Positions 23,916-30,628 of a stretch of DNA of 40,695 nt are shown here, piece after piece. A program made the translations under genes and the position numbers. Each line of letters begins with the position of its first letter. Within the stretch, counting starts at the first letter, position 1. The stretch is from Candidatus Woesearchaeota archaeon (GTDB lineage: Archaea > Nanobdellota > Nanobdellia > Woesearchaeales > GW2011-AR9): positions 1 through 40,695 of the forward strand of contig JACPCD010000035.1 of the NCBI GenBank assembly GCA_016179955.1, in the 5' to 3' direction. The notes beneath the pieces were generated by a model. That model was not told the origin of the DNA, did not search any database, and saw only the letters and a list, made by a program, of their open reading frames with translations.

Positions 23916-24881
23916 ATGGACTATAGAAAATTGATATCTTTTGGGAAAAGCAGCTACGTGGTATCTTTACCTAAAACCTGGGTTACCCAAAACAAGCTTA
24001 AGAAAGGGGATTTGATCTATTTTGAGGAGAATAATCAATCGTTGGTATTAAACCATCAAAACACGATTAAAAAAAGTGAGAATAAGGAAATAATTATCCC
24101 GGTTAATGGCAAAAGCGTCCGTCGTCTGCAGCGGGAAATTATCTCTGCGTATATCAAAGATTATAAGTCCATAGTTTTAACTGGTGAAGAAGTTAAAGAC
24201 AAGGCGAAAGAGATTCAATCCACCATTCAAAATCTCATGGCGTTGGAGGTGATGGAACAGACCTCTAAGCGGATTGTCGCTAAAGATTTTCTGGACATGA
24301 ATAACATCTCTATATTTAATCTTATTAAGAAGATGGACATTATTGTGCGGGCCATGATTGAAGATTGTGAAAATATGTTTAAAGAAGATAATTACGAAAA
24401 TATTTCCCACCGTGATAACGACGTCAACCGTTTAAGCTTTCTCGTCTTTCGGGTGGTGGAATTTGGCTTGGACAACCCTTCCTTTATGTTTAAGAAAGAA
24501 GGGCTGGAAAGCAGAAATCTTTTGAATTTGTGGTGGTTTACATTCAATTTAGAAATTTTGGGAGATGAAGTCAAGAGGATTGCCCGGTATATGAGGGAGA
24601 CCTCGCTTCCGGAAAAAGAACAGCAGAAGTTCATCGGGCTGTTAGCCGACGCAAAAAAAGGCTACCTTTCCATTATGACTGGATTCCATACCCAAAATGA
24701 GGAACCAGCCCACAGCGTTTTGGAATCAAAAGACGACTTTATTAAAAAATGCGATCAGTTCTCTAAAGATAATAAGAAAATTGAAAATGTCAGCCTGCTG
24801 GTTGAAAAGTTAAAGTCTATGACCACTGGGATGCATAATTTGGGGCGGGTAGTGTACCAATATGGTTTCACTAAGAAGTAA
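23916..24881 (+). CDS. AbrB-PhoU fusion, putative phosphate-uptake regulator
   Basis: 321 residues. The N-terminus (about 1-45, MDYRKLISFGKSSYVVSLPK then TWVTQNKLKKGD) is an AbrB/SpoVT-type swapped-hairpin DNA-binding domain. The rest contains two PhoU-like helical units (about 110-215 and 220-320; NLIKKMDIIVRAMIEDCENM and EILGDEVKRIARYMRE). This architecture is common in archaea and annotated as phosphate-uptake regulator. No phosphate transporter gene lies in the window, so the target is open. Own promoter, divergent from the small acidic operon. Confidence 0.85.
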   Translation: MDYRKLISFGKSSYVVSLPKTWVTQNKLKKGDLIYFEENNQSLVLNHQNTIKKSENKEIIIPVNGKSVRRLQREIISAYIKDYKSIVLTGEEVKDKAKEIQSTIQNLMALEVMEQTSKRIVAKDFLDMNNISIFNLIKKMDIIVRAMIEDCENMFKEDNYENISHRDNDVNRLSFLVFRVVEFGLDNPSFMFKKEGLESRNLLNLWWFTFNLEILGDEVKRIARYMRETSLPEKEQQKFIGLLADAKKGYLSIMTGFHTQNEEPAHSVLESKDDFIKKCDQFSKDNKKIENVSLLVEKLKSMTTGMHNLGRVVYQYGFTKK

Positions 24882-24926
24882 TTACTTGGCAAAAGTTTAT
24901 AAAGGGGCACTCATAGCAGTAATTCC

Positions 24927-26393
24927 ATGAGTATGCCTGCCACGCTATCGGATGAGGAAACGTCGGCCCCAGAAATGAACTTGGATAAAATAATCTCTAT
25001 CAACAGGAATAGTATTGTATCTCGGACCGTACTCCAGGGACGTCCGGTCATCGGAAAATGTTATACCCCTGACCGGTATCCCGAATATCAGCGGCAATAT
25101 GCTGGTTTTTGTTCTCCACCATTCTTGAAGCCTTTTTCTGAGGAACTTACCCGGAGATACTGCTTTCAGAAAGAGTTAGATTTATACCAATTCAGCAGCC
25201 AACTGCCCGAAGAAGAGAGATTTTCATCTATTTTGGAAGGAGTTGACCCGGAGACCAAAACTTTCTTCACCAAAATTATAACTATTGGAAATTATGGGGA
25301 GCATTTCCTGCAGGTTGGCAATAATTATGGGCAAAAGGCAGAGAGTTTACTCCATGCTGTTAATCAACTTCATGCCATTTTTGGCCGTTACCATCAAGAG
25401 TTGTATCAATGTTCCAAAACTAGAAGATCCTCCCGGCTAAAACCCCGTAACAAAGAAGAAGATTATGAGCGTTACCTCAATTACTTTCGAACCATCATCC
25501 GCCGAACCAGTGATTCTTTTCGAGCGTATTCTGCTGCTCTTCCCTCTGCGCGTGGAGAATCCAAGACTGCTCCGCTGACGATGAATAAACAAGTAGACCG
25601 TTTTCTTTCAGAAGTTGGCGTTAAAGATTTGCGTGAGGTCGTTGATGATTTTGTTAATCGGGACTGGGAAATCTGCTACGGAAAGAAGTCCCCCCAGCTT
25701 ATTGACGTTTCTAAAAAAATGAAAAGACAACTGGCACAGCTAAAAGAGCTGTATCAGGAGGGAATAGCATCGGTAGTTCATGGAGATGTGGTAAACCCGG
25801 ACAATATATTTTATATGAAAGATTATATGACAGATAAAGTTCTGGCCTGCGACTTTGCCGAGGTACGGGTAGATCAACGTGCTTTGGATGTCGCTGGCGC
25901 TTTGTTCAATCCCTATAATATGCCTAAAAGTGTACCGGACGAAATTATAGCCATTGAGCTTATGGGGAAGTATGTGGAGAAGGTGCATGCCAATGAGTTG
26001 GTGCCTCTGGACAATAAAGACTTTGTGGTCCGGTGTCTGGAAACTCGTCTGCGGGATCATGCTGTCCGCCTGTTTGCCATTGATAGCGGTTATATCCCCG
26101 CTGAGATCCGTGTTTTTGCCAGCCGTTTGCAGGAGTTTGACTCTCCTGAAAATGATGAAGAGCTGCATAAGAAATTCCTGCAGGAAATGTTTATACGGCG
26201 TTTTACTGACTTTACGGAGCATTATCTTCGGGCGGAAGGAAGAGCAAGCTTAGAAGATATCTTTGGGAAGCAAGGGGCTCTTCTGGTGGAACAGATCCGG
26301 TTGGTGGAGAATCTATACACTGCTGCCGGCGTGATGGCCTCTAGTCCCAGCGCAAAACGGCAAGAGCATGTTAAAGAAATAATAGAAAGTTAG
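24927..26393 (+). CDS. Phosphotransferase/kinase of the APH-like fold
   Basis: 488 residues. The catalytic loop is VVHGDVVNPDNIFY (H285, D287, N292) and the metal-binding Asp is in ACDFAEVRVDQRALDVA (D309), as in aminoglycoside-phosphotransferase/choline-kinase-like enzymes. The N-terminal 200 residues are divergent, with a lobe containing ITIGNYGEHFLQVGNNYGQK; a C-terminal helical extension follows 360. TATA GTTTATAAAG (24895-24904) is 25-30 nt upstream of ATG, so the transcript is leaderless. The next gene encodes a CYTH phosphatase-like fold; a kinase-CYTH pair hints at shared phosphoryl substrate. Substrate unknown. Confidence 0.75.
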   Translation: MSMPATLSDEETSAPEMNLDKIISINRNSIVSRTVLQGRPVIGKCYTPDRYPEYQRQYAGFCSPPFLKPFSEELTRRYCFQKELDLYQFSSQLPEEERFSSILEGVDPETKTFFTKIITIGNYGEHFLQVGNNYGQKAESLLHAVNQLHAIFGRYHQELYQCSKTRRSSRLKPRNKEEDYERYLNYFRTIIRRTSDSFRAYSAALPSARGESKTAPLTMNKQVDRFLSEVGVKDLREVVDDFVNRDWEICYGKKSPQLIDVSKKMKRQLAQLKELYQEGIASVVHGDVVNPDNIFYMKDYMTDKVLACDFAEVRVDQRALDVAGALFNPYNMPKSVPDEIIAIELMGKYVEKVHANELVPLDNKDFVVRCLETRLRDHAVRLFAIDSGYIPAEIRVFASRLQEFDSPENDEELHKKFLQEMFIRRFTDFTEHYLRAEGRASLEDIFGKQGALLVEQIRLVENLYTAAGVMASSPSAKRQEHVKEIIES

Positions 26394-26430
26394 AAATCCA
26401 TAAACTATTTATCTTTGCGGATGTCCCTCT

Positions 26431-27165
26431 ATGGTCACAGGATACGAAATGGAACGAAAATACTATATTAAAGATGAAGCCGTGTTCAACGAGTTGCTAA
26501 ATTTAGTTCCCCGCCCCCTGGGAACAATAGCTGATTATGTAGTTAAAAGTTTCAATTCTAAGGGGAGGGATTATCGTTATTTTGATACTTTTGAAGGCGT
26601 ACTGGAGCAGAAAGGTTTGCTGGCATATATTGGACCAGGCCCTTTGGAAAGGGAAGGTGCTTCCGTTTCATTCCGGGCTCGGGAATATGATTACGTATTT
26701 ACAGTAAAAACTCCAACCTCTAATCCGGAAAATAGAGATGAAACGGAATTAATTCATAGGACTATTCCTTCAGAAGGGACTGATTTCTATAAATTACAAC
26801 CCCATGAATTTAATCATTGGGATGGCATGAAGAGGATACGTGGCACTATTGGTGAAGATGGTCTCCTTCAGGAAGTAGTGCGGCTGGAGGTTCTTACCAA
26901 TCGTTTTAGTCTTTATACAGATTCTAATTTTGCTATTGAAATAGCATTAGATAAAGTTACGGGAAGGGGATTTGGCGGACTGGTTAAAAAATTTAATGAG
27001 CTGGAAATAGAAGTCAAAGATGGCGGTACTGAAGAAGATAAAGAAAAGGTTGCGTCTTATTTTACACAAAAATATGGTGCGGATATTCTTATAAAATCCC
27101 AACTCCCCAAATGGATTAAGGCCATGCGCCTGATGCGGGGCGAAGAGATTATTGCTGATTCTTAA
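26431..27165 (+). CDS. CYTH-domain (triphosphate tunnel metalloenzyme) protein
   Basis: 244 residues. The ExExK signature is YEMERKYYI (E6, E8, K10), followed by RYFDTFEG (strand with Asp), SVSFRAREYDYVFTVKTP (the R-x-R and K-T strands), a RDETEL segment and LEIEVKDGG (second acidic strand). All are hallmarks of the CYTH tunnel fold that binds tri- or polyphosphate with Mg2+. Members include adenylate cyclase class IV, thiamine triphosphatase and tripolyphosphatase; which one cannot be told. A TATA-like AAACTATTTATC precedes ATG by about 25 nt. Confidence 0.82.
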   Translation: MVTGYEMERKYYIKDEAVFNELLNLVPRPLGTIADYVVKSFNSKGRDYRYFDTFEGVLEQKGLLAYIGPGPLEREGASVSFRAREYDYVFTVKTPTSNPENRDETELIHRTIPSEGTDFYKLQPHEFNHWDGMKRIRGTIGEDGLLQEVVRLEVLTNRFSLYTDSNFAIEIALDKVTGRGFGGLVKKFNELEIEVKDGGTEEDKEKVASYFTQKYGADILIKSQLPKWIKAMRLMRGEEIIADS

Positions 27166-27200
27166 TCTATTTAAAAGTAAATTATTATTTATAAGAGAAG

Positions 27201-27212
27201 CTTTTATAAAAT
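27201..27212 (+). promoter_or_regulatory. TATA box of the tRNA-Leu/Nudix/tRNA-Thr unit
   Basis: CTTTTATAAAAT lies about 55-60 nt upstream of the tRNA 5' end, leaving a leader of about 30 nt (roughly 27232-27264) that contains a short hairpin, CCTG (27248-27251) with CAGG (27257-27260). RNase P would remove it. Confidence 0.55.
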
Positions 27213-27273
27213 AGTCCAGGTTTGTGCGCTATAGTCCGCGAGGAACACCTGCGATACAGGCAGTGCGGGGGTA

Positions 27274-27305
27274 ACGGGAAAGCCTATTGCTTTTCGTTCC
27301 CAAGA
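27274..27305 (+). other. tRNA-Leu intron 1 (32 nt, near position 9/10)
   Basis: The exact edge is ambiguous by one A. Inner helix: AAC (27273-27275) with GTT (27296-27298), then GGAAAGC with GCTTTTC round a 5-nt loop and one bulged G. GGG of the acceptor strand (27268-27270) can pair with CCC (27299-27301) as the central helix. Position 9/10 is uncommon for archaeal tRNA introns. Confidence 0.8.
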
Positions 27306-27336
27306 GCAAAGCCTGGCCAAATGCGCAGGACTTAAG

Positions 27337-27367
27337 ACTGCCGTAACTATTCAACGTTATGGAAGCA
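27337..27367 (+). other. tRNA-Leu intron 2 (31 nt, canonical 37/38)
   Basis: Central helix CTT (27331-27333) with AAG (27363-27365) plus one mismatch; bulge A-G/A (27335-27337) and bulge C-A/A (27366-27368); outer helix is the anticodon stem. The inner hairpin is CCGTAAC (27341-27347) with GTTATGG (27356-27362). Confidence 0.85.
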
Positions 27368-27399
27368 ATCCTGTTCCTTAGTGGATTCGAGGGTTCAAT

Positions 27400-27429
27400 C
27401 GCGGATGGTTGGTCCATCGCGGGAATACA
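27400..27429 (+). other. tRNA-Leu intron 3 (30 nt, T-loop 59/60)
   Basis: The outer helix is the T-stem GAGGG/CCCTT. The inner hairpin is CGC-G-GATGG (27400-27408) with CCATC-GCG (27414-27421) round TTGGT. The central helix is weak (TTC with GAA), so a relaxed BHB form must be assumed. Removal restores the 7-nt T-loop TTCAATT. Confidence 0.8.
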
Positions 27430-27454
27430 TCCCTTCCCCCGCACTTTTTTCCCC

Positions 27455-27970
27455 ATGCACGATGCTACACTCTGTTTATTAGTGAGAAAAGAGACCGAGG
27501 AGATACTTCTCGGCTTGAAGAAACGGGGATTTGGATCGGGAAAGTATAATGGTTTTGGCGGGAAGAAAAGTCCTCAGGAAACCGTAGAGGAAGCGGCCGT
27601 CCGGGAATTGTATGAGGAATCTGGCATTTCCGTTTCCAAGGAATCTTTGCAGAATGTGGCGGAACTAACGTTCTATTTTTCTCTGAAGCCGGAATGGAAT
27701 CAAGTCGTTCACGTCTATCTTATCCATGATTGGAGAGGGCAGCCGCAGGAAAGCGAGGAGATGAAGCCGCAGTGGTTTAAGTTTTCGGATATTCCTTACG
27801 CTCGGATGTGGCCGGATGACTCGTACTGGATGCCGTTGGTTCTGGGCGGGAAAAAAGTTACTGCCACTGATGAAATACGCCCCTGTGGCTCAGTGGTAGA
27901 GCGCGTCCTTGGTAAATCTATCCGGAAAGGACGAGGTCGCGAGTTCAATGACGCTCACTGGCGCTCATAA
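27455..27970 (+). CDS. Nudix hydrolase, MTH1/MutT-like, C-terminus overlapping tRNA-Thr
   Basis: 171 residues as read. A perfect Nudix box (G-x5-E-x7-REU-x-EE-x-GU) is at GKKSPQETVEEAAVRELYEE then SGI, about residues 36-58; the preceding KYNGFGG and the later MWPDDSYWMPLVLGGKKV are typical of MTH1-type enzymes that clean oxidised nucleotides. After about residue 137 the frame runs into tRNA-Thr and stops in its second intron (27968-27970). Those last residues are tRNA sequence, not family sequence, so the original C-terminus seems lost, or a base is missing in the six-A run near 27850. Start at ATG 27455, 11 nt after the tRNA-Leu end; an upstream frame from 27359 crosses the tRNA and is not credible. 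No own promoter seen. Confidence 0.8.
   Translation: MHDATLCLLVRKETEEILLGLKKRGFGSGKYNGFGGKKSPQETVEEAAVRELYEESGISVSKESLQNVAELTFYFSLKPEWNQVVHVYLIHDWRGQPQESEEMKPQWFKFSDIPYARMWPDDSYWMPLVLGGKKVTATDEIRPCGSVVERVLGKSIRKGRGREFNDAHWRS
27915..27927 (+). other. tRNA-Thr intron 1 (13 nt, 37/38)
   Basis: Complete BHB: outer helix CGTCC/GGACG, central helix TTGG (27909-27912) with CCGG (27922-27925) including two G-T pairs, bulges T-A/A (27913-27915) and A-A/A (27926-27928). With 13 nt it is among the shortest possible introns; there is no inner helix, only a loop. Confidence 0.85.
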
Positions 27971-27989
27971 CGTGCCAGGAGGTTGAAAG
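27950..27989 (+). other. tRNA-Thr intron 2 (40 nt, T-loop 59/60)
   Basis: Strict BHB: outer helix GCGAG/CTCGC (T-stem), central helix TTCA (27944-27947) with TGAA (27984-27987), bulges A-T/G (27948-27950) and A-G/T (27988-27990). Inner hairpin built from CTC/GAG and CTGGC/GCCAG. It also contains the stop codon of the overlapping Nudix frame. Confidence 0.92.
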
Positions 27990-28002
27990 TCTCGCCAGGG
28001 GC

Positions 28003-28013
28003 TTTTTATTTTC
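28003..28013 (+). terminator. T-run terminator after tRNA-Thr
   Basis: TTTTTATTTTC directly follows the tRNA 3' end, the usual archaeal T-rich terminator without hairpin. Confidence 0.55.
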
Positions 28014-28058
28014 TCTATACCCTAAATATTAATAAGCTAGGCCAGACTAAACTGTACC

Positions 28059-28801
28059 ATGCTTTCCGAAATATCCCAACATCTGCGGGAAAAGTTTAAA
28101 CTCTTTTTTCTTACGGATAACCTTATCGTAAATAATAAATTTATTCCCGTAACGACAGACCATTTTGTAGAGATAGCTCCGGTAGCTGCGGAAAATACTA
28201 TCGCGTTCGTGGATGGCGGACAGGCTGAAATCTTATCCGGCGGCAATATTAATCTCAGTTTCATCCGCGTCTTTGCCCAGGTTATGAAATATAATAAAAA
28301 GATTTCTTCCTTCACTGAAGAATTTTACATATTGACCAGCGCGGTTTATAGGTTAGGAGATATTTGGTATGAAGGGAAAGTATTTTCTGCCGGGAAAAAT
28401 CTCTTGATCGATGAAACAGACTTAATGATTTCCTCTACTGATGCCTCTATCCGTTCCGGGAATGAACGGGCACCCATCAGTAGAAACTAAGTCCTTATGC
28501 GGGATGTTGGTATTATACTGCGGTAGGGCATGATTATTTCGTGAAATTGCACCCGCAGGCAACGCATGTCTTTCGTTTTCAGGGAAATGGTGGTATCTTG
28601 CCTAGTTTGGTTGCCAACAGTTCTGATCCCTTGTTTCTGGGCTATCCCTATGGGCTGATAATGGCGGATAAACTGGCTCGGGTGAGCAATGCCGAGCGAA
28701 ATTCGCTGCGGATGAGTCTCCTGCTGCGGAAGGAAAACCGGGAGATTGCGGAGTATCTCTCGACCATGAATGCGCATGAGATATTGGATGGGGGAGGTTA
28801 A
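28059..28801 (+). pseudogene. nurA: NurA-like nuclease gene with internal out-of-frame deletion
   Basis: NurA is the 5'-3' nuclease that works with the HerA helicase in DNA end resection. The first frame (28059-28490, 143 codons) has the NurA N-terminal block NTIAFVDGGQAEILSGGNIN with the catalytic Asp, and SSTDASIRSGNERAPISR. The second, in another frame from about 28484 to 28801, has WYYTAVGHDYFVKLHPQATH and LFLGYPYGLIMADKLARVSN, the NurA C-terminus. What is missing is the middle block, roughly 80-110 residues, that normally holds the second DG motif. A real deletion, not a single miscalled base, explains this. No herA in the window. The upstream TATA TAAATATTAATAA (28022-28034) is still present. 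Confidence 0.75.
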
Positions 28802-28802
28802 C

Positions 28803-29582
28803 TTAATCCCAGCTCTTCGCAACACCATCTTTTAGCCAAGCCACCAAATCTTTTGGTTGAATGTCTCGATTCTTTAAAGCTATTGCATTATCAATTGCTA
28901 ACATTCTTGTCGCTTCACGAATGAGAGCAGAAGCTTTTACTGGATGAAGATTCCCGAAAGAGCGATATAATCCATCAACGTCTTTTTCAATTCCGTCAAA
29001 ACTTTCTTTCCTATATTTCTCTTCAATTGCTCTTTGTCGGTCTATAATATCCAATTGGCTGAAATCAATCCATGGCAATAACGTTTCTATGGGCGTCTGT
29101 AAAAATCCAGACGGAAGCGTATCTTTAAACTGTTGAATAGCGGCAGGATCACCTTTTCTCATTCGTTCATAAATGGAAAACATATTTTTATGAAAATCAT
29201 CATAGCCATGCACGCTTGAAGCAGCAAATTCTGCTACTGTCTCGTCCAATAAACAATCATAAAATGTGGCTTTTGAAGTGTTTGGGCCAAACAATAATAA
29301 TTCTTCAAACATTAAATAGTGTGTTGCTTCGTGAAATAATGTCGCTTCATGCTGTTTTGGAGGTACGTGAAATCCCTTCTCTTCTGCTGAAAATGCTCCA
29401 CCAATGAGTGTGCTAACAGCTTGAGGAAAATAGAGAATCTTAAACTCTCTTGGTCTTTTCTGAACACCAAGAACTTCCTCTGCTCTTTCAATTATGGCTC
29501 TTAAGCTTTTTTCATCTACTTCAATAACCTCGCCAGTAGCATAACTCCGTACTGGTTCTAACTTAGTAACGTCTAGGTCCAT
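28803..29582 (-). CDS. Zincin-type metallopeptidase-like protein
   Basis: 259 residues. Zinc site HEATH in TLFHEATHYLMFEE (near residue 83), with a third ligand Glu in LLDETVAEFAAS about 28 residues later, the gluzincin layout. The middle and C-terminal parts are helical (FHKNMFSIYERMRKGDPAAI, ASALIREATRMLAIDNAIAL). No signal peptide or membrane helix, so it probably acts inside the cell. The exact peptidase family is not recognised. It is convergent with the nurA remnant, with only one base between stop codons. No obvious operon partner. Confidence 0.65.
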   Translation of the reverse strand: MDLDVTKLEPVRSYATGEVIEVDEKSLRAIIERAEEVLGVQKRPREFKILYFPQAVSTLIGGAFSAEEKGFHVPPKQHEATLFHEATHYLMFEELLLFGPNTSKATFYDCLLDETVAEFAASSVHGYDDFHKNMFSIYERMRKGDPAAIQQFKDTLPSGFLQTPIETLLPWIDFSQLDIIDRQRAIEEKYRKESFDGIEKDVDGLYRSFGNLHPVKASALIREATRMLAIDNAIALKNRDIQPKDLVAWLKDGVAKSWD

Positions 29583-29685
29583 AAAGTACTATTTAATCTC
29601 CCAATTTATAAACCTTTGTATCTTTTAAGTGGTATCACAATAAGCCAAAATCCAGTATTCCCCTCTTTCTGGAGGCTATTCCAAC

Positions 29686-30628
29686 TCACGGATGGATCTG
29701 CTCAAATTCTTCCCTAAACTTCTGTGCCATCCGTTCATCCCGAATGATCAAAATGTTCTCATCATTGCGTTTATCTCCGCCTTCCGTGGGATTAAAAGAA
29801 CCCGTGATAACGGTCTTCCCGTCAATAATAAACACTTTATGGTGCATATTGCCGGGGTTATTATCTTTTACCACATCTACTCCCTGATACTGCAGCACGT
29901 CATACTTTGAATACTTGGTCACTTGCCGCGCTTCCATGATTCCGTGAACCGGTATTTCCTCCAGATGCTTCAGCAGCAGCACATTGGCTATCCCTTCATT
30001 GGTGAAGGAAAACGCCATGACATAAATGGATTCTTTTGCTTTTCTCAGTTCGGCGTTGATCCGTTCGGCGCAGTGGTCTTCAGGACAGAAATAATTCTGA
30101 AATTCATCTTCATAATTTTGGGCCAGGATGCTGGAGTTAATGAGCAGTAAGTTGTTATTATTCCGGTGGGCATCATTGTTGGTGGGATTCATCGAGCCCG
30201 TGGATACTTTTTTGCCATCAATGATACAAAATTTATTGTGCATCAGGCCATAGGTATCGGCACGGACAAAGCTGCGGTTAAATTTATCCAGATAGTCATT
30301 ATCGGTAATGATCTTAACCTCTATCGTTTTATCTTTGTCGTCCAATACCTTTTTCACTGCCTCCAGTCCCACGTCAAACAGGGCGCAATGGATGGATTGT
30401 TCTGCTGAAATGGATGGATTGTTCTGCTGAACTCAGAAATTGCACTAACGCCGGCTCACAATCTTCCCGGGGACAGAAATGGACTTCCAGGTCTCCCTGA
30501 TCTTTCACTGCAGAATGAAGTGGTGCAACGGCTGTTCCCGTCAAAGGACTAAAGTCAAAATCGACATAGCGGAGTGCAGCTAATCCAACAAAGAAAATAA
30601 AAAGAAGAAAAAGAAATAGTTTTCTCAT
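29686..30628 (-). pseudogene. Phospholipase-D-fold nuclease, membrane-anchored, broken by a 22-bp duplication
   Basis: An N-terminal frame (30628-30374) starts with a signal anchor (MRKLFLFLLFIFFVGLAALR) and EVHFCPREDCEPALVQFLSS. The main frame (to 29686) carries two HKD motifs: LMHNKFCIIDGKKVSTGSMN and MHHKVFIIDGKTVITGSFN, plus a repeated FCPEDHC motif. The two are out of frame because a 22-bp unit occurs twice in tandem (30388-30409 and 30410-30431). Deleting one copy gives SSAEQSIHCALFDVGLEAVK, a continuous protein of about 306 residues. As two HKD motifs form one active site, the intact gene would code for an extracytoplasmic nuclease or lipase. The start overlaps the stop of rpl15e (ATGA). 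Confidence 0.82.
30388..30431. repeat. Perfect 22-bp tandem duplication
   Basis: Two identical units beginning ATGGATGGATTGTTC lie head to tail inside the PLD gene. As 22 is not a multiple of three, loss or gain of one unit switches the reading frame, so this is either a recent inactivation or a reversible slippage site. Confidence 0.95.

Larger units (their letters stand above)
27265..27443 (+). tRNA. tRNA-Leu(TAA) with three introns
   Basis: Exons 27265-27273, 27306-27336, 27368-27399 and 27430-27443 join into a class II tRNA of about 86 nt. The parts all pair: acceptor GCGGGGG/CCCCCGC (7 bp), D-stem GCA/TGC with the Leu-type AAGCCTGGCCAAA loop, anticodon stem CAGGA/TCCTG round CTTAAGA (anticodon TAA), variable arm with TCC/GGA, T-stem GAGGG/CCCTT and T-loop TTCAATT. 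A73 is encoded and CCA is not. Introns of 32, 31 and 30 nt sit at about 9/10, at 37/38 and at 59/60. Each contains a hairpin. A T run follows at 27445-27450. It is the first gene of a probable tRNA-Nudix-tRNA transcript. Confidence 0.92.
27879..28002 (+). tRNA. tRNA-Thr(GGT) with two introns
   Basis: Exons 27879-27914, 27928-27949 and 27990-28002 give a 71-nt tRNA. Acceptor GCCCCTG/CAGGGGC, D-stem GCTC/GAGC, anticodon stem CGTCC/GGACG round TTGGTAA (anticodon GGT) and T-stem GCGAG/CTCGC all pair perfectly; T-loop is TTCAATT after splicing, the same as in tRNA-Leu. Introns of 13 nt (37/38) and 40 nt (59/60) fit bulge-helix-bulge geometry. No CCA is encoded. The 5' 92 bases overlap the Nudix reading frame on the same strand. 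Confidence 0.95.

Noticed and set aside
27236-27450. RNase P or SRP RNA
   Set aside because: The long-range GCGGGGG/CCCCCGC pair and motifs such as GAGCAAAGCCTGGCC suggested a large RNA at first, but all parts resolve as tRNA-Leu with three introns.
27359-27454. Upstream extension of the Nudix protein
   Set aside because: The frame runs through tRNA-Leu exons and introns; the Nudix family begins at about ATG 27455.
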